64,000 nucleotides of DNA from Paraspadella gotoi (taxonomy: Eukaryota > Chaetognatha): the NCBI GenBank assembly GCA_051294375.1, contig CM119271.1:16064770-16128769 (forward strand), given 5' to 3'. Each line of letters opens with the position of its first letter. Position 1 is the stretch's first letter. The translations under genes and the position numbers were made by a program. The notes below the pieces were generated by a model. That model had not been told where the DNA came from. It saw only the letters and a program-made list of their open reading frames with translations, and did no database searches. Shown one piece after another: positions 47,185 to 58,980 of this stretch.

Positions 47185-49269
47185 ATGCGCAAACGCGAGG
47201 TGGTCGCCTGCTCCATCCACCGATGGCTTCGGATCTTCAAAGACGTCTCCGTCGACACGAGACTCATTGCATTGACCGACCCTAAGTTCCTCGCTTACCT
47301 CATCGGGGAAGGGGAGGCCACGCTGCGGCTGCCGCGGGGGAAAGAAGCGAAGGGTGAGTGAAAGGCTGCTGCGGAGGGAAGAAAGTAGGAAAAGGTTGGG
47401 GTCAAGGGTGGTCTGGTAATTGGGATCTGAAGGTTGGGGAACTGAAGGTTGGGGTCATGGGTGGTCTGGAAATTGGGAACTAAAATAAATGGTGTTTAAA
47501 TGTCCTTATTTTTTCGCACGCACCTATTGCACCTTCCGAACATTCTCCCAGCCTTTTGTTCGCATTTACCTATTAATGTTAACCCCTTTAAATCTCCACC
47601 TCTAATTAAGGAACAGAAGATTGAATATTTTATTGATTCATTCATTTTTCTCCTTAAAGANNNNNNNNNNGACGAAGTGAGCGGCTCCGACGAAGGATTC
47701 GCCGATCAAGGCGACGACGATGAAGACGACCTCGAGTCTCCTTCTTTTCCCGAAATCGAATCCGTAGTCCATCGCGCCATCGAGGAATTGGGTTCGTTTT
47801 GCACTTTGCTTTGTTTTGTTTAATGTTTATTTATTTTATTTGTATTATTGTTTTTGTCTTTTTTTTTAAGGCGGGCTGTTATCCCGAAACTGAACTTTTC
47901 GTTTTGTTTAATGTTTATTTATTTTTCAAAGTAGAAGAGTTTTTATTGGATATAAAAACGTTTTTTATTTTTATTGAACAAGTTTCGACTTCTTCATCAG
48001 CGCAAAATTGATTTAACGAGTTTTTTTGTCAAGCAATATATGAAGAGAGAGAGAGAGAGAGATTAAAGTAGCCATTATTTATTATATTTGTAGTATCGTT
48101 TTCGTGTTTTCTTTTAAGGCGGGGCTGTCATCCCGAAACTGAACTGGAGCGCGCCCAGAGACGCGACTTGGATCTCTCACGACAAAAGTCTTCGCTGTTC
48201 CGATTTTAACGAGATCCTCCTCTTGATGAAGGTTGGCGAGTGTGGGAATAGAAGATTAGAAGAGAAGAATAGAAGATTAAAAGAAGAGAGAGACAGAAAG
48301 AAAGAGTTAAGAATAGAATATAAACATGAAAAGGTAAAGAAAAAGTTAAATGATAAAGAGAATGAGAGGTCAAAGGAAGTCATTTTAATAAATAATTCAT
48401 AATTAGTAAATTAATCCCTCTTTTTATATTTACAAGAGTAGCGATTTCGTCCTTCGTGATTTGACGGAACCCTTTGTCAAATGCGATGACGACGACGAAA
48501 ATGACGACGACGACGAAGATAAACTTTTTCTTACTCTTCGCCGCTGGAGGGACGACATCCGCCCATCCTCCGGTTAGATTATGTGGCGCTGGGAAATATT
48601 TAATCATGAATCTAAATAGTATAAAACTCCAATTATTACTTGTTTGGTTATAGTTTTCGTATTTTTTCGGAATTCGTTCACAATTACATCTCGCTTTCTC
48701 ACCAGAATTCCGCTGCTTCGTCGCGGATCGAGAGTTGATCGCCGTCAGTCAACGACACGACGACGTCTTCTTCCCTTCTATCTTGGAGGGCGAAGGGCGA
48801 ATCGTCGAGGGCGAAGGGCGAATCGTCGCTCGGATTCGAAGTTTCGTGGACGAATTCGTCGCGAGTCGATTCGAGTTGAAAACATTCGTCGCAGACATCT
48901 GCTTGATGTGAGTTGTCGTTGTTGTTACTCCCTTCCTCCCATCATCTCCTCGTCACCATTTCCTCGCCTCTCAGGTCTCAGGGTCGCCCCCTTCTCATCG
49001 ACCTCGGCCCCTGGGGTCACGTGACCGACCCGCTCCTCTTCACTTGGTCCGAACTGACCGACATCCGCCTCGGAGTCGGCCAGACTCTCTCGACGCCAGA
49101 GTTCCGTTTCGTCGACTCGGAATCCGGAGTGAAGCCTTCCAAGTTCTCCTTCTCCGCGATGCCCCTCGACTTCCAACATCTCGTCACTGGGGAAGACCCT
49201 AACAAGCTCGTCGACTTTCTCGATCTCGCGCGCCGACGACAAAGCGAAGAGGAAGACGAGAGGACTTAA
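47185..49269 (+). CDS. CDC123: CDC123, eIF2 assembly chaperone
   Basis: Exons: 47185-47353, ~47660-47791 (starts at the N gap), 48119-48231, 48437-48572, 48706-48907, 48975-49269; about 348 residues against ~336 in human. Conserved segments are [80 protein letters not shown] and [23 protein letters not shown]123 is an ATP-grasp-like protein that joins eIF2 gamma to the alpha and beta subunits in the cytosol. If the gap length of 10 is true, frame is kept across it. Two oddities: a 7-residue tandem EGEGRIV duplication (near 48788-48829), and IDLGPWG where the family has IDFNP, losing the metal/ATP-site Asn. An Asp/Glu run at 48485-48520 is also unusual. Confidence 0.94.
47661..47670. other. 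Assembly gap (10 N)
   Basis: Ten N bases right after an acceptor-like CTTAAAG, at the start of CDC123 exon 2. Confidence 0.99.
47810..48145 (+). repeat. Duplicated intron and exon-start segment in CDC123
   Basis: TTTTTTTTAAGGCGGGCTGT plus TATCCCGAAACTGAAC (47861-47898) copies the acceptor and first ~25 bases of exon 3 (48111-48145). The flanking words GTTTTGTTTAATGTTTATTT also occur twice (47812, 47902). The upstream copy has lost one G and is out of frame. Confidence 0.85.
48044..48062 (+). repeat. Short (GA)n microsatellite
   Basis: About nine GA units in CDC123 intron 2. Confidence 0.85.
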
Positions 49270-49696
49270 AAATCTCTTTTCTATTATTATATTTTAAATT
49301 TATAAATATAATAATTGACTGTTAGAATTGTAATGGCTAATTCCGGTTTAACGTTCTACGAATCGTCATTCGGTTTTTCGTGTTCATTCATCTCATTTCC
49401 TGACATTTTCGTTATACGCGCCAACTTCTATTTCATTATTTAACTCTTGTTTTAATGTTACATACTTTTCCAGTTGAAACCAAAGCGACGATGTGATATT
49501 TTTATCGTTTTTATTGTCAGAATTTCGGTTTCGCCTTTCGACTCGAAGTCGCACGAGTTTCACCAAAACAAAATGACTCAGTTCGCGGAATCGACTCTCT
49601 CTCTCCGAAACTTAACTTAAAATAACTAAAAACAAAATCACCTAAAAAATAAAAACAAAACTGCAAAGACAGTTAAATAAGAGAGAGATAGAGAGG
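49270..49696 (+). other. CDC123 3' UTR and RING-gene leader
   Basis: AT-rich. The last ~90 bases are A-rich, with AATAAA near 49646 followed by GAGAGAGATAGAGAGG before the start codon. No gene seen. Confidence 0.5.
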
Positions 49697-52600
49697 ATGC
49701 CTCTAATTCGCTCAGCCAGGGACACTGGCGTCGCTATGATGACGGCGACGGCGGCGTTTATCGTCGCCTCAATCGCGCCTCTCGTCGCTGGCGACATCTA
49801 CGTTCAGCGTTTTTATCCTCGGACGAATCAGACGCTCTTGATCCACGAGTACATCGATCAAGCGGCCGTCGGGTGGGCCGCGGAAAGTGAGTTGGAGTTC
49901 CTCAAAACTCATTTACATGTACATGAAATGTTTCAGTTCATTTTCTTTTTCTGGAACCTTTATATTATTTTTTGGGAGTTACTTTTAGTGAGTTTCTTTA
50001 AGTAGTTAATATATTTTGAATTTTAAAGCATTTCGTCGTAGAATGAATCTGTTATTTTACATTTTTCTTTAATCAGTCGATGAAAACATGTACGGTTATC
50101 TGGTTGCCGCTAATCCGGTCAACGCCTGCGAACCAATAACCGGCCCGCCCGCTCGCCAACTCAAGGATCGACTTTGGTTCGTCATGACGCGGAGGGGAGA
50201 TTGTAACTTTGGAGATAAAGCGAGAAACGCGGAGCACGCCGGTGAGTGAGAGGGAACGTCTGGCTCGGTTCAAATGGGCGAGTTAAGTAGAGACTTGGAT
50301 TTGGTGGGTTTCCTTTGCGAAAGTGGATTAGATTTGGAGAAAAGGATTTAGATTTGTAGACTATTTCGTGAAGCATTTTTTGAAACATTAAAGAAAAGTA
50401 AGTTTGTTTTTGTGACACTTAACAATCTTATTTCTCACAATTTCACTTTTCAGAATCTCACCTCTTTCCATCTTAAGTTTCACAGTCTCGAATGTCACAC
50501 TCATTTCTCACGTCTCACCTTCTCACCCTCAGGATTCGACGCTGTGATCGTGAGCAACGTCGGCAGCGACGATACGATGAAGATGAGCGGAGGCGACGTC
50601 GTCGTCGGAATTCCCGTCGTCTCAATGGGAGAGACGGCAGCTGAAGACTTGTTCGAGTACAACCACTTAAAGAATCCAGACTGCACCATCATCATCACCA
50701 GTGAGTTGGTGATTTATTTATGTTAATGATGGTTTTAAACTGTGATGGCAATATCGTGGAGTGGTATTTATTGATGACTGTAGATAAAGGGTTTTATTAA
50801 ACTGTGCTCTAATATATTGAAATAATTCGGATGTAAATGTGATGTCATATGAGTGATGTGATCTGATGATGTTTAGTTTTGAATATGTTTAATTAATATA
50901 TAATTAAATCTAAACAGATGAGAACGACTTTTCGTGGTTGGAACGATATCTGTGGCCATTTTTCGGAGTCATCACGGGCTGCTTCTGCTGCCTCGCCATC
51001 TACGTCCTCGTTAAGGTCAGCGTTAGATATTGCAATTGCCTTTGAATTCTACCAGTTCCTCCGCAATAAGTAAAAATAATATATTGTTATAATTATTAAT
51101 TATTCTATTAAAATTTGATGGCCTTAATTGCAGTGGATGATCGAGCGGCGCCGCGTCCGCCGCATCGCCTCCCGCCGCCGTCTCACAGAGAAGCAGCTCA
51201 AGAAAATCCCCACCAAGAAATTTAAAAAGGGCGACGCCTACGAAGTTTGCGCCATCTGTCTCGAAGACTACGAAGGTATTTAAGGTTGAAAGATGTGAAA
51301 ATGTTCTACTATCTCATTTGCATATTATCGTAATCAAGCAAATTACATTTTTCTGTTTATTTTATCTATCAAGAAGGGTCTGTTGACTTGATTAGTAGAG
51401 AATTTTGTAAGCTCTTCTTATATAAAGGTTTCTTCCATTTGTTTTATTCTGAGATGTATGCGTCACAACTATTTACAAGTATTCACAAGTATTTATTTTC
51501 ATACAATTAAAACATTCTTTGAAATATTTTCTACTTCATTGATAGGGAAGCCAGGTACTCTGGGAGTGAATAAACGAGACTGTGAGAGAGTCTTGATTGA
51601 AAGCTTGCAGGGACCTGCTATGTCATTATCCTGTAAGAAAGATGGAGGCCTTAAACCACCAAAGCCTGTCCAAAGTCAGGGGCAAGATGGCTTATTTTTT
51701 AAATGAATGGATAATTTTTATATTGGTTGTACCAGTTTCAAAAATTCACAATATATAAACCAGTTATGACATTTTTAGGGCGATAGGGTTGTTCTCAAAA
51801 AATGGGACGAAAAAGAATTGTCAACACGAACTCTTTTTCGACATTTTATCCATCTTAATTTCAAGATGACAAAACGATCCTCTCTCTTCCCATTTTTTCT
51901 CCCTTCGGAAATTCAGAGAACGAGAAACTCCGCATCCTTCCCTGCAACCACGCCTACCACACCAAATGCGTGGACCCTTGGCTGACCAAGAGTCGCAAAT
52001 CTTGTCCCGTCTGCAAGAGAAAAGTCCTCACTGGAAAAGAGATGGCGCGGAGAGATGCGGAGGAGAGGGAGGCTAGGAGGAGGGCGGATGAGGAGGAGGG
52101 GGAGAGATCGAGCGAGGAGGAATCGACGGAGGAAGAGGAGGAGGAGGGGCGTGGCAATCGGCAGGAGGTGCAGGAGGAGAGTCCCTTGTTGCAGGTTAAT
52201 AATAGACTTACGAACAAACTACTTTTAATTATTTTATTAATATTTTACTAACGTTTATATTTTGCAGGATCCTCCGACGCTGACGATCGTTGATCGACTT
52301 CGTCGCTTCTTTCGTCAACGCGACACGATCGAAGTTCCCATCGAAGAACAGACGCCTCGTTCCAGGTTTAAATCGAAACACCGGCGAATAATAACGCTAA
52401 TAAATAAATTAATAAATTAATAAATATTTTGAATTTTTTTTTTGAGTATTTTTTTTTATTAATAACAAAAACGATATTAACGATATTAACAACTTAACAA
52501 TTGCGTTAAGAAACTTGAGTATTTGATAAAAACGATATTAACAAAATTGAATACAAAAACGACAACGGTATCAATAACACCGTTAAAATATATTTTAGCG

Positions 52601-53185
52601 TCATTATTTGTGTATTTACTTTCGATTTCGTTGTTTACGAATTTAGGAAAAACAGTTTTGAATTGACAACGAATTTTAAAAACTGTCAATTAAATTCGTT
52701 GTCAAATCAAAACTGTTTTTCATAATGCGTCATTAATGAATGGTGAAAAATAAACCTCCAAGTCAACTGAATCTAAAAATATTAATTTAAATACGACAAT
52801 ATGCAAATGAGATAAAGAGACTCCTCCATCCTCCAACAACAGCAGAGGTTCGCGCTCGAGCTACGGCAGCCTCGACCGCAACGACGCCGCAGCCGACGAC
52901 GAGATGGCGGCGGCGGAGCGACGCCTTCAAATGCCGGTCGAGCCGCCGCTTCACCTCCAGCGTTCCGTAGAGTCCTCGCCCTCGGCCGCTCGACGCCGCG
53001 ATTGGCGAGAAGGCGACAGCCCGTGCGGATCGAGAGGCTCGCGGGGTCGAGGGCCGCCGCGCCCGTCACCACCGTCGAGGCCACCGTCCACGTGGAAGGG
53101 GGCGGGCCATCGGGGCGCGGCCGTCGGGGCCGAAGGAGGCGGCGACTGCGAAGCTCAACATGAATCGAACGTGGAAATCGTTTGA
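49697..53185 (+). CDS. PA-TM-RING E3 ubiquitin ligase (RNF13/RNF167-like)
   Basis: Exons: 49697-49886, 50077-50241, 50533-50700, 50918-51015, 51134-51275, 51917-52194, 52268-52365, 52846-53185; 492 residues, all phases consistent. Order: signal peptide (about residues 1-37), PA domain ([40 protein letters not shown]), membrane segment ([20 protein letters not shown]), RKQ-rich linker with [23 protein letters not shown]2 ([30 protein letters not shown]), then an acidic Glu/Arg tract and a long disordered tail. RNF13 and RNF167 are endosomal/lysosomal ligases that ubiquitinate membrane cargo and trafficking proteins; the same site is inferred here. The tail holds an SSYGSL motif and is longer than in vertebrate RNF13. 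Confidence 0.93.
51310..51330 (-). repeat. Octamer-hairpin repeat, short copy
   Basis: Complement reads AATATGCAAATGAGATAGTA. It lies about 40 bp after the donor of exon 5 and points back at it. Confidence 0.6.
51611..51738 (+). repeat. Dispersed repeat, copy 2
   Basis: Matches the complement of 10562-10669 (GGACCTGCT, GATGG-GGCCTTAA, CCAAAGTCAGGGGCAAGATG, TTGGTTGTACCA). It lies in intron 5 of the RNF13-like gene. Confidence 0.65.
52455..52600 (+). repeat. ACGATATTAAC repeat, copy 1
   Basis: ATTAATAACAAAAACGATAT and ATCAATAACACCGTTAAAA recur at 62847-62915. Inside this copy AAAACGATATTAAC is itself repeated. Probably a small mobile element; the borders are not clear. Confidence 0.5.
52792..52822 (+). 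repeat. Octamer-hairpin repeat, short copy
   Basis: ACGACAATATGCAAATGAGA; the octamer is 45 bp before the last exon of the RNF13-like gene (52846). Confidence 0.65.
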
Positions 53186-55354
53186 AAGGAGAAATGGCTA
53201 AAGTGGTTGGACAAAGAGAGGGGTGGGGGGGGGTTGTGGCCACGGGGAACTAATTAAGGCAAATGATTCCTTTTTTGTCTTTTTTAAGGGTTTTTTTTTA
53301 GGGGGGGTTTTCTTTATCGCGTTTGATTTATAAGATTTTTTTTTTTTTACTAAATTTATTGTAAGCTTTTTTAAAATCTTTGCCTGACCTAACAAGTCGT
53401 CGTTCCCTCGGAACTCCCGTTTACCCCCTCCCCCTACGCCGCATTAAATGCCCTTAAACATCTGCCCAGTTCCTCCTTTCAAAATTATGCTTCATTCACT
53501 CTCCCCCCCTCCCCCATTGCCCTGTTGACGATTTCTCCCCATTTCCACTTTTTACCCAATTGCGACTCTTTCCAGAATTTTGTCGACAATCGTGATTCTT
53601 TATTTCGATTTGTGGTTTTAATCGAAGAAAAAACCCGAGGTTCTTAAAAAGCGAATTTTGTAGAGACCCGAGTTCGTTATAACCGATGTTCGGTTTGAAA
53701 GAAATCCCATGGTGATTTCAGATCTTTGTTTTTTTTTTCTGTGTGTTTGTGTTGGTCGGATCGATGAAAAGAGATAAAAGATGGAGCGCGAAGGCGAGAG
53801 AAAACTGACGGGAATTTTGAATAACCTTCGCATTAAAAGATTTCATTCTAAACTACACTCTCCCCCCTCGCGTATTATTCTTTAGGACGCAAACGTGCGG
53901 AGTCAATGCGTAAAAAGTGACGCTTTTTCTGTCCTTATTTAATTGAAAAATGAATAATTAAAAGCTTGATATTCATCATTGAACCATTGAAAAAGAAATG
54001 ATTATTTTTTTAATGATCATTATTTTACGCGATCATTTTTGTAGGTGCTAGTTTTTTTTTTGAGCGTTTTTTAAAAAATTGATTGAATGGAAATGAATTT
54101 GTAAATTTGTAACTCATGTTTTGCTGTTGGTAATTAATAGTAAAGGATAAGAAAAATTGAAACTGACCAGTTTCGTCATAATTTTTAAAAAACACAATAT
54201 TCGCTTGCGACTATTTTTTTTTTTACATATTGGCTATAGGCGGGCTCGTTTCGATAGAAAAAGGCCACACTGTATTTTCCGTTTTTTATTCTTGTTTTGT
54301 TTCTGTCAAATCAAATAAGTAATTCTGTTTTTGCGTTGGAAAACAACTTTTCATTCTCAGTTGTTCTGTTGTAGAAAGACAGGCGTTTTAATGATAACCA
54401 GATCAGATAGCTCTGACTCTTTCATTCTCTCTCCCCAGAAAATGCCATTGGCATTATTGTATAGTTAATAACATGCTATGAAATTGGTATATCGAAGAGT
54501 TGGACAAAAGAATAACGAGTTTTAATGATTGGTCGTCTTCTAGCGACATCTATCGACGCTCGATTGCAGCGACTTCTTCGTTCCTCTGCTGCGTCGGCCG
54601 CAGTCATTGCCGCATCTGCTGCAATTTCGTTTCTTCGGGCTCCAACGTTTGCTTTTGATAAAGCTAATCAAATGTTTCAATACATTAATAAAGTTTATAT
54701 GAATTCCCTTTTATTAAATTTCGCGATTATAAGTTTAACGTTTGAAAATTTCTGAAATTTTTTTTTAGCCGAGATCGAGTTTTGTTGATTTGTTACGTTA
54801 AAAATTGGTTTAATACAAAATGATGTGCGGCTGAGTGATTTATTGCTACAATGTGATACCGTCGTAAAAGTATTCTGCAGCATTCAGGACTCCCATTCAA
54901 GTAAAAATAATATAATATTCAAATATAAAATTGAGACAACCACATTGTTGTGTTGAGTTTAGGTCCAACTTGAAGTTAAGACTTAAAAATACGATTTCGC
55001 TTGATCTTTTTCAAATGAACTCATAAGGTAGCATTATATTATATATTATTATATTATAAGTATAATAATTTGCCGCATAAAACGAAAGAAAAAACTGACC
55101 GACCGACGTCGTGAGAACTTAACGCTGAATCGCTCACGTCGGTCCACCGTCAGTCCGAGATTTTCCGAATCAATTCTATTTTTAGATATTTTTCTATTTT
55201 CAACTTTTTCTCCTTTTTCGACCGAAATTTTTCTGCATGTTTTTATCCCCGTCATGGATTTGGAGTTGTCGTTGTTGTGAAAAGAGTATGAATCTCCAAA
55301 GACATGCCTTCGGTCAGCATCGGGAAAACGGGTTACTTTTACTTTCGCCGACCG

Positions 55355-55427
55355 GGGTTAGGGTTAAGGGTGTTTTAAGGTTAGGGGTAGTTATGGTTAA
55401 AAGAGTTTAGGTTTAGGGTAATTAGGT
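55355..55427 (+). repeat. Degenerate TTAGGG-like patch
   Basis: GGGGTTAGGGTTAAGGGTG, TTAAGGTTAGGGG and GTTTAGGGTAATTAGG resemble interstitial telomeric repeats in decay. Confidence 0.55.
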
Positions 55428-55727
55428 AATATTTATGAAAAAACAAATTTTTAAATGGTTTTTCAAAAACAGCCAAATCCGCGGTCGGCAAAAGTTAAAT
55501 TTAGCCGGGAAAACTATGTAATCGATCTTGTAAATTGTGGATAAAAGGAATGAGGGTGAGGAAGTCCTCGGCATCCAAGTCGTCGTCATCGTCATCATCT
55601 TCATTGGATTTGGAGGTAAGAAAATATTTTTTTTCTTTTTTTTATCACGCTATAAACTGACAACAGACGCTAATAAAAACAAAGACGCTAAAATAAACAA
55701 AGAAAAGAAAGACTTAAGGAGACCGTA

Positions 55728-56031
55728 ATAATTGTTATGAGTTAGTGACAGAACCGCAGTCCCTGAGCTTCGGATCAGGCTGTAACACCGTGTTAAAGGC
55801 GGGTTAAGTGCCCCGTCCCTCTTATCTCCTAGGCGACCATCGGTCTAGAACCCCGGACCTTTGCGTTGGGAGGCAAATGAAATAATAATGAACAAAAATT
55901 TATCAAAGCTTAATCAGAATACGACAATATGCAAATGAGATTGTGGAACTCGATCTCATTCGAGACAATACACAAATTAATTCGCTACACCTTCACCAAT
56001 GGCCGCTCATGAACGGTTGGTGGATTTTAGT
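55728..56031 (-). mobile_element. tRNA-derived SINE, copy 2, interrupted
   Basis: Reverse complement of the SINE at 11244-11457 (shared TGATCCGAAGCTCAGGGACT, CCGGGGTTCTAG, TAAAATCCACCAACCGTTCA). A ~110-bp segment (55880-55989) absent from copy 1 interrupts it and contains an octamer-hairpin repeat. Confidence 0.8.
55919..55989 (+). repeat. Octamer-hairpin repeat nested in the SINE
   Basis: AATACGACAATATGCAAATG then GAACTCGATCTCATTCGAGA, ending ATTCGCTAC exactly where SINE sequence resumes. The insertion into a known repeat shows that the family is mobile and fixes one border. Confidence 0.75.
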
Positions 56032-56373
56032 ACAACATAGACTCACAGAAATAGAAGGGTGATCGTCTGAAGGGACGTTTGATAATTAATTAATTAATTA
56101 ATAATTATTCGGTTTAATTTAATCAACTACAACCTGTTACTTTGATTGTGTAAAGAAAACATTTTCGTCGTCGTCGTCGACTTTTAATTCCTTCTCTTAT
56201 CTCGATTCCTTATCGATTCTCCTCAAACATTTTTTCTCTTTAGCTCAAAATCGCGAACTTTGAATTCGGAAAAAAAAAGAAACGTGGGGAGAAAGAGAGA
56301 GAGAAAAAAAACAACTGGGGAGGGAAAATAAAAAGAAATAAAAAATAAAAGGGGGGGAAACGATAAAATAAAG

Positions 56374-58980
56374 ATGGCGACTGGCGCCTTCGACTTGAGT
56401 TATTTGCTGAACATCAACGCTGTTATTGTCGAGTTTCTTCTTCCGCTCATTTCACCCGAAGATCTCGCGTCTCTCGAACTCGTCAACACGGAATGCTTTG
56501 ACGCCGTCGCGAAAAACGGTGAGTTCGCCGTTGTTTGGAGATAGTGAATTCACCGTTGTTTTAGGATGGCGTGTAATTCGTGACTTAGGGACAGTAGGGA
56601 TACTTGGAACACTGACTCTGCTGTTTAATACTCAGGGGCTTTGTGAATCCACTCTTGCATGTGAACGGTGATACCGTCGTTGCTTAGAGACCGTTTATTC
56701 AAATAGTGTGAAGCAAGTTTTCTCTTATAGGCGGGTGTGAACATATTGCAATGCCCGACTACATTTCTGTCTGACAATCCATGTTAAATGACATGAATAA
56801 AACTTGTCCAGATTTGTGGAGGACGAAGATTAAGTCTTTCGTCGCGAATCGACATGCCGTTCGTCGCGTCTGTCGTCTTTCCGGTCTCGACTTGAAGGCG
56901 GAGTTGGATGAGCGTCCCAAGTGTCTCCGCGCGAGACTCAGAGCCGTCGAGGCGCGCCTGAGGAGAAACTTGGCCGAGGGCGCTCTGGCGCGGACGACCT
57001 TCTCTTGTTCCGCCGACGTTCACCTCGACGACGGAGACAGCAACATCTATTATCGCCACGTGGCGTCGCTGGACGACGGGACCCATGCCTTCGCGGCTCA
57101 CGGTAAACGGGTCGACGTGATGCGGATCGTGCGACGAGCGGGCGGCGCTGGCGGCGACGCCTGGGCTGGCCCAGGCGGTGGCGCCGCCCTCGAGTTTCGT
57201 CACCACATCTCTTGGGGTCAGGAAGAGGCGGAGGATTTTGAGAAAACTTCGGTCGCCAGAGAATTGGATCTCTTCGCTAGATTCGTTAAAGTCGAAGGAA
57301 ATTTGCTTTTCATCGCCCATTTCAGGTTGGAGAGCAAGAGACCAACGATTCAATGTGATACATAGGAAGATTTAAGGAATAAATTCTATGAGCCATTGAT
57401 TCGTTCCAGAATAGTCTCACTTGCCTGAAAATTTTGATTTTTGCTATTGACACATCGTTGACATTATTAAATTTGACGAATTATATCTTGGAAAAAAAAT
57501 CGACTTTGTTACTATTTTTTTTTTTTTTTTACATTGACGTCCTCTAACAGCGGAACCATCACCGTCTGGAACTGGGAAAAGCGGGCGTTCCTCCGCCGAT
57601 TCCGCGGTCATCTGCTCAGGAAGACGTTCTCCAGTCCGATTAAAGCCTTCGCCGTCGGAGGACGCGAAATCGCTATCGGCTTCGTCGATGGTTACGTCGC
57701 TCTTTTGCGCTTTGACGAAGACAGGAATGAGGTGCGCGGGAAAGAAGGGAGCTTGGCCCTAAGGCTTGCTCATCAATGATCGGGCGTGACCCTTTGTAAT
57801 GTACATTAATAAGGGGGCCTGTACTTTTGGCATGCTCAATAGTAAGAGGGCGTGGTCCTTAGGCATATTTGCTAAATAATGGGCGTGGCCCTTTGAGCGC
57901 CGCCAATGATAGACATCGCCTTATTTCGCGCCAATTGAGTGTCAAGGTAAAAATTTCTGTCCATTTGTCTATTGTCTTTTCCTTCAAATTATGTGTTGTT
58001 GGAGCTCAGTTAAATTATCTTCTTTCGTCGCCGTTTCATGAAGTTCCATCTCCGCGGATACGTGGACCCGTTGGAGGTGGGAGGCGGCGAAGGGCTCCAG
58101 CTTCGCGCGTTGGATGTCGACGCTGGAATTCTCGTCGTCGCCTACGCGGATCAAATCCTTACGGTGGGCGTGGAGTCGATGGCGGTGGAGAGGCGAATTT
58201 GGTGGAACAGCGATTCCCTCGTCGAACTCAGTTTCAACGCAAGGAAGAAGGAAATTCTGGTCAGAAAGAAAGTTTAGGTTTTATTTATTTATTAATCGTT
58301 TTATTCGTGAAACGAATAATTGAGTTTGAGGGAAAAGATTACAATTTTTTAAGCCTCGAATTGTTGATAAAGAAATGCAGAAAGTCAAATATTCTATTGA
58401 ATTATTAACCTTGAATTATGGCTTATGCTCGTTGTTACGTCTCGAGGCGTTTGTAATTGTGAAAGTAACTTCTCTCACTCGTTGATTTGTGGCTTAACAT
58501 CTCTTACTTCCCCACTTTTTTTTTCAAAGATCGGCAACATTTTCGGCGACGAATTTTTTTTGTTGGACTCAAAATCGGGGAAAGTCCTTCGCCGATTCTC
58601 TCTTCCAGAAAACGAGATGATGACTTCCATCGCTACAGACTGGGACGACCACGTCGCAGCCGGATCTTGGGAGGCCAGCATCTTCGTCTGGGAAAAGGAG
58701 GCCGACTCAAAGCCGCTCAAAGTTTATAAGAGTGAAGAGAGAGCGAAGGTTAAAAACAAGATAACGGGAGGTCATAGAAGACTGGATTTTTTTTTGTCAT
58801 AATCAACTATAATTTGTGGTAATTTAAGATTTTGATTTTGTCCAGCTTAACATCTCGCAACAAACTTATCGCGCTTCTGGAATCGATCACTTAAACTTTG
58901 ATGGAATTCATTTGACCTTCACCGAGACTCATGGAACAAACGTGACTCTTTTGGACGTCGGACGAGACGCTTTTCTATAA
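56374..58980 (+). CDS. F-box/WD-repeat protein
   Basis: Exons: 56374-56518, 56812-57325, 57551-57731, 58044-58259, 58530-58748, 58846-58980; 469 residues, all phases consistent. The N-terminus is F-box-like (VIVEFLLPLISPEDLASLEL and VNTECFDAVAKN, followed by DLWRTKIKSF). An Arg-rich helical region (about 70-120) and a Gly/Ala-rich insert follow. Weak WD40 blades then appear: GTITVWNWEKRAFLRRFRGH, EIAIGFVDGYVALLRF, LRALDVDAGILVVAYADQIL, SGKVLRRFSLPENEMMTSIA and AAGSWEASIFVWEK. F-box/WD proteins recruit substrates to SCF ubiquitin ligases; that role is inferred from layout. No orthologue is recognised. Confidence 0.8.

Larger units (their letters stand above)
53186..56373 (+). other. 3.2-kb gene-poor stretch
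   Basis: Contains the RNF13-like 3' UTR, a degenerate telomere-like patch, an inverted SINE with a nested repeat and an A-rich leader before the F-box gene. A short ATG frame with a donor (MRVRKSSASKSSSSSS, 55549-55615) and an Ala/Ser-rich ORF (54525-54755) were inspected; neither joins to a supported gene. Confidence 0.5.

Noticed and set aside
54525-54755. Short Ala/Ser-rich ORF in the 3.2-kb spacer
   Set aside because: No splice partner, no recognised motif and AT-rich surroundings.
55549-55615. MRVRKSSASKSSSSSS mini-exon with a GTAAG donor
   Set aside because: The frame and donor look plausible, but no in-phase acceptor joins it to the F-box gene or to any other supported exon.
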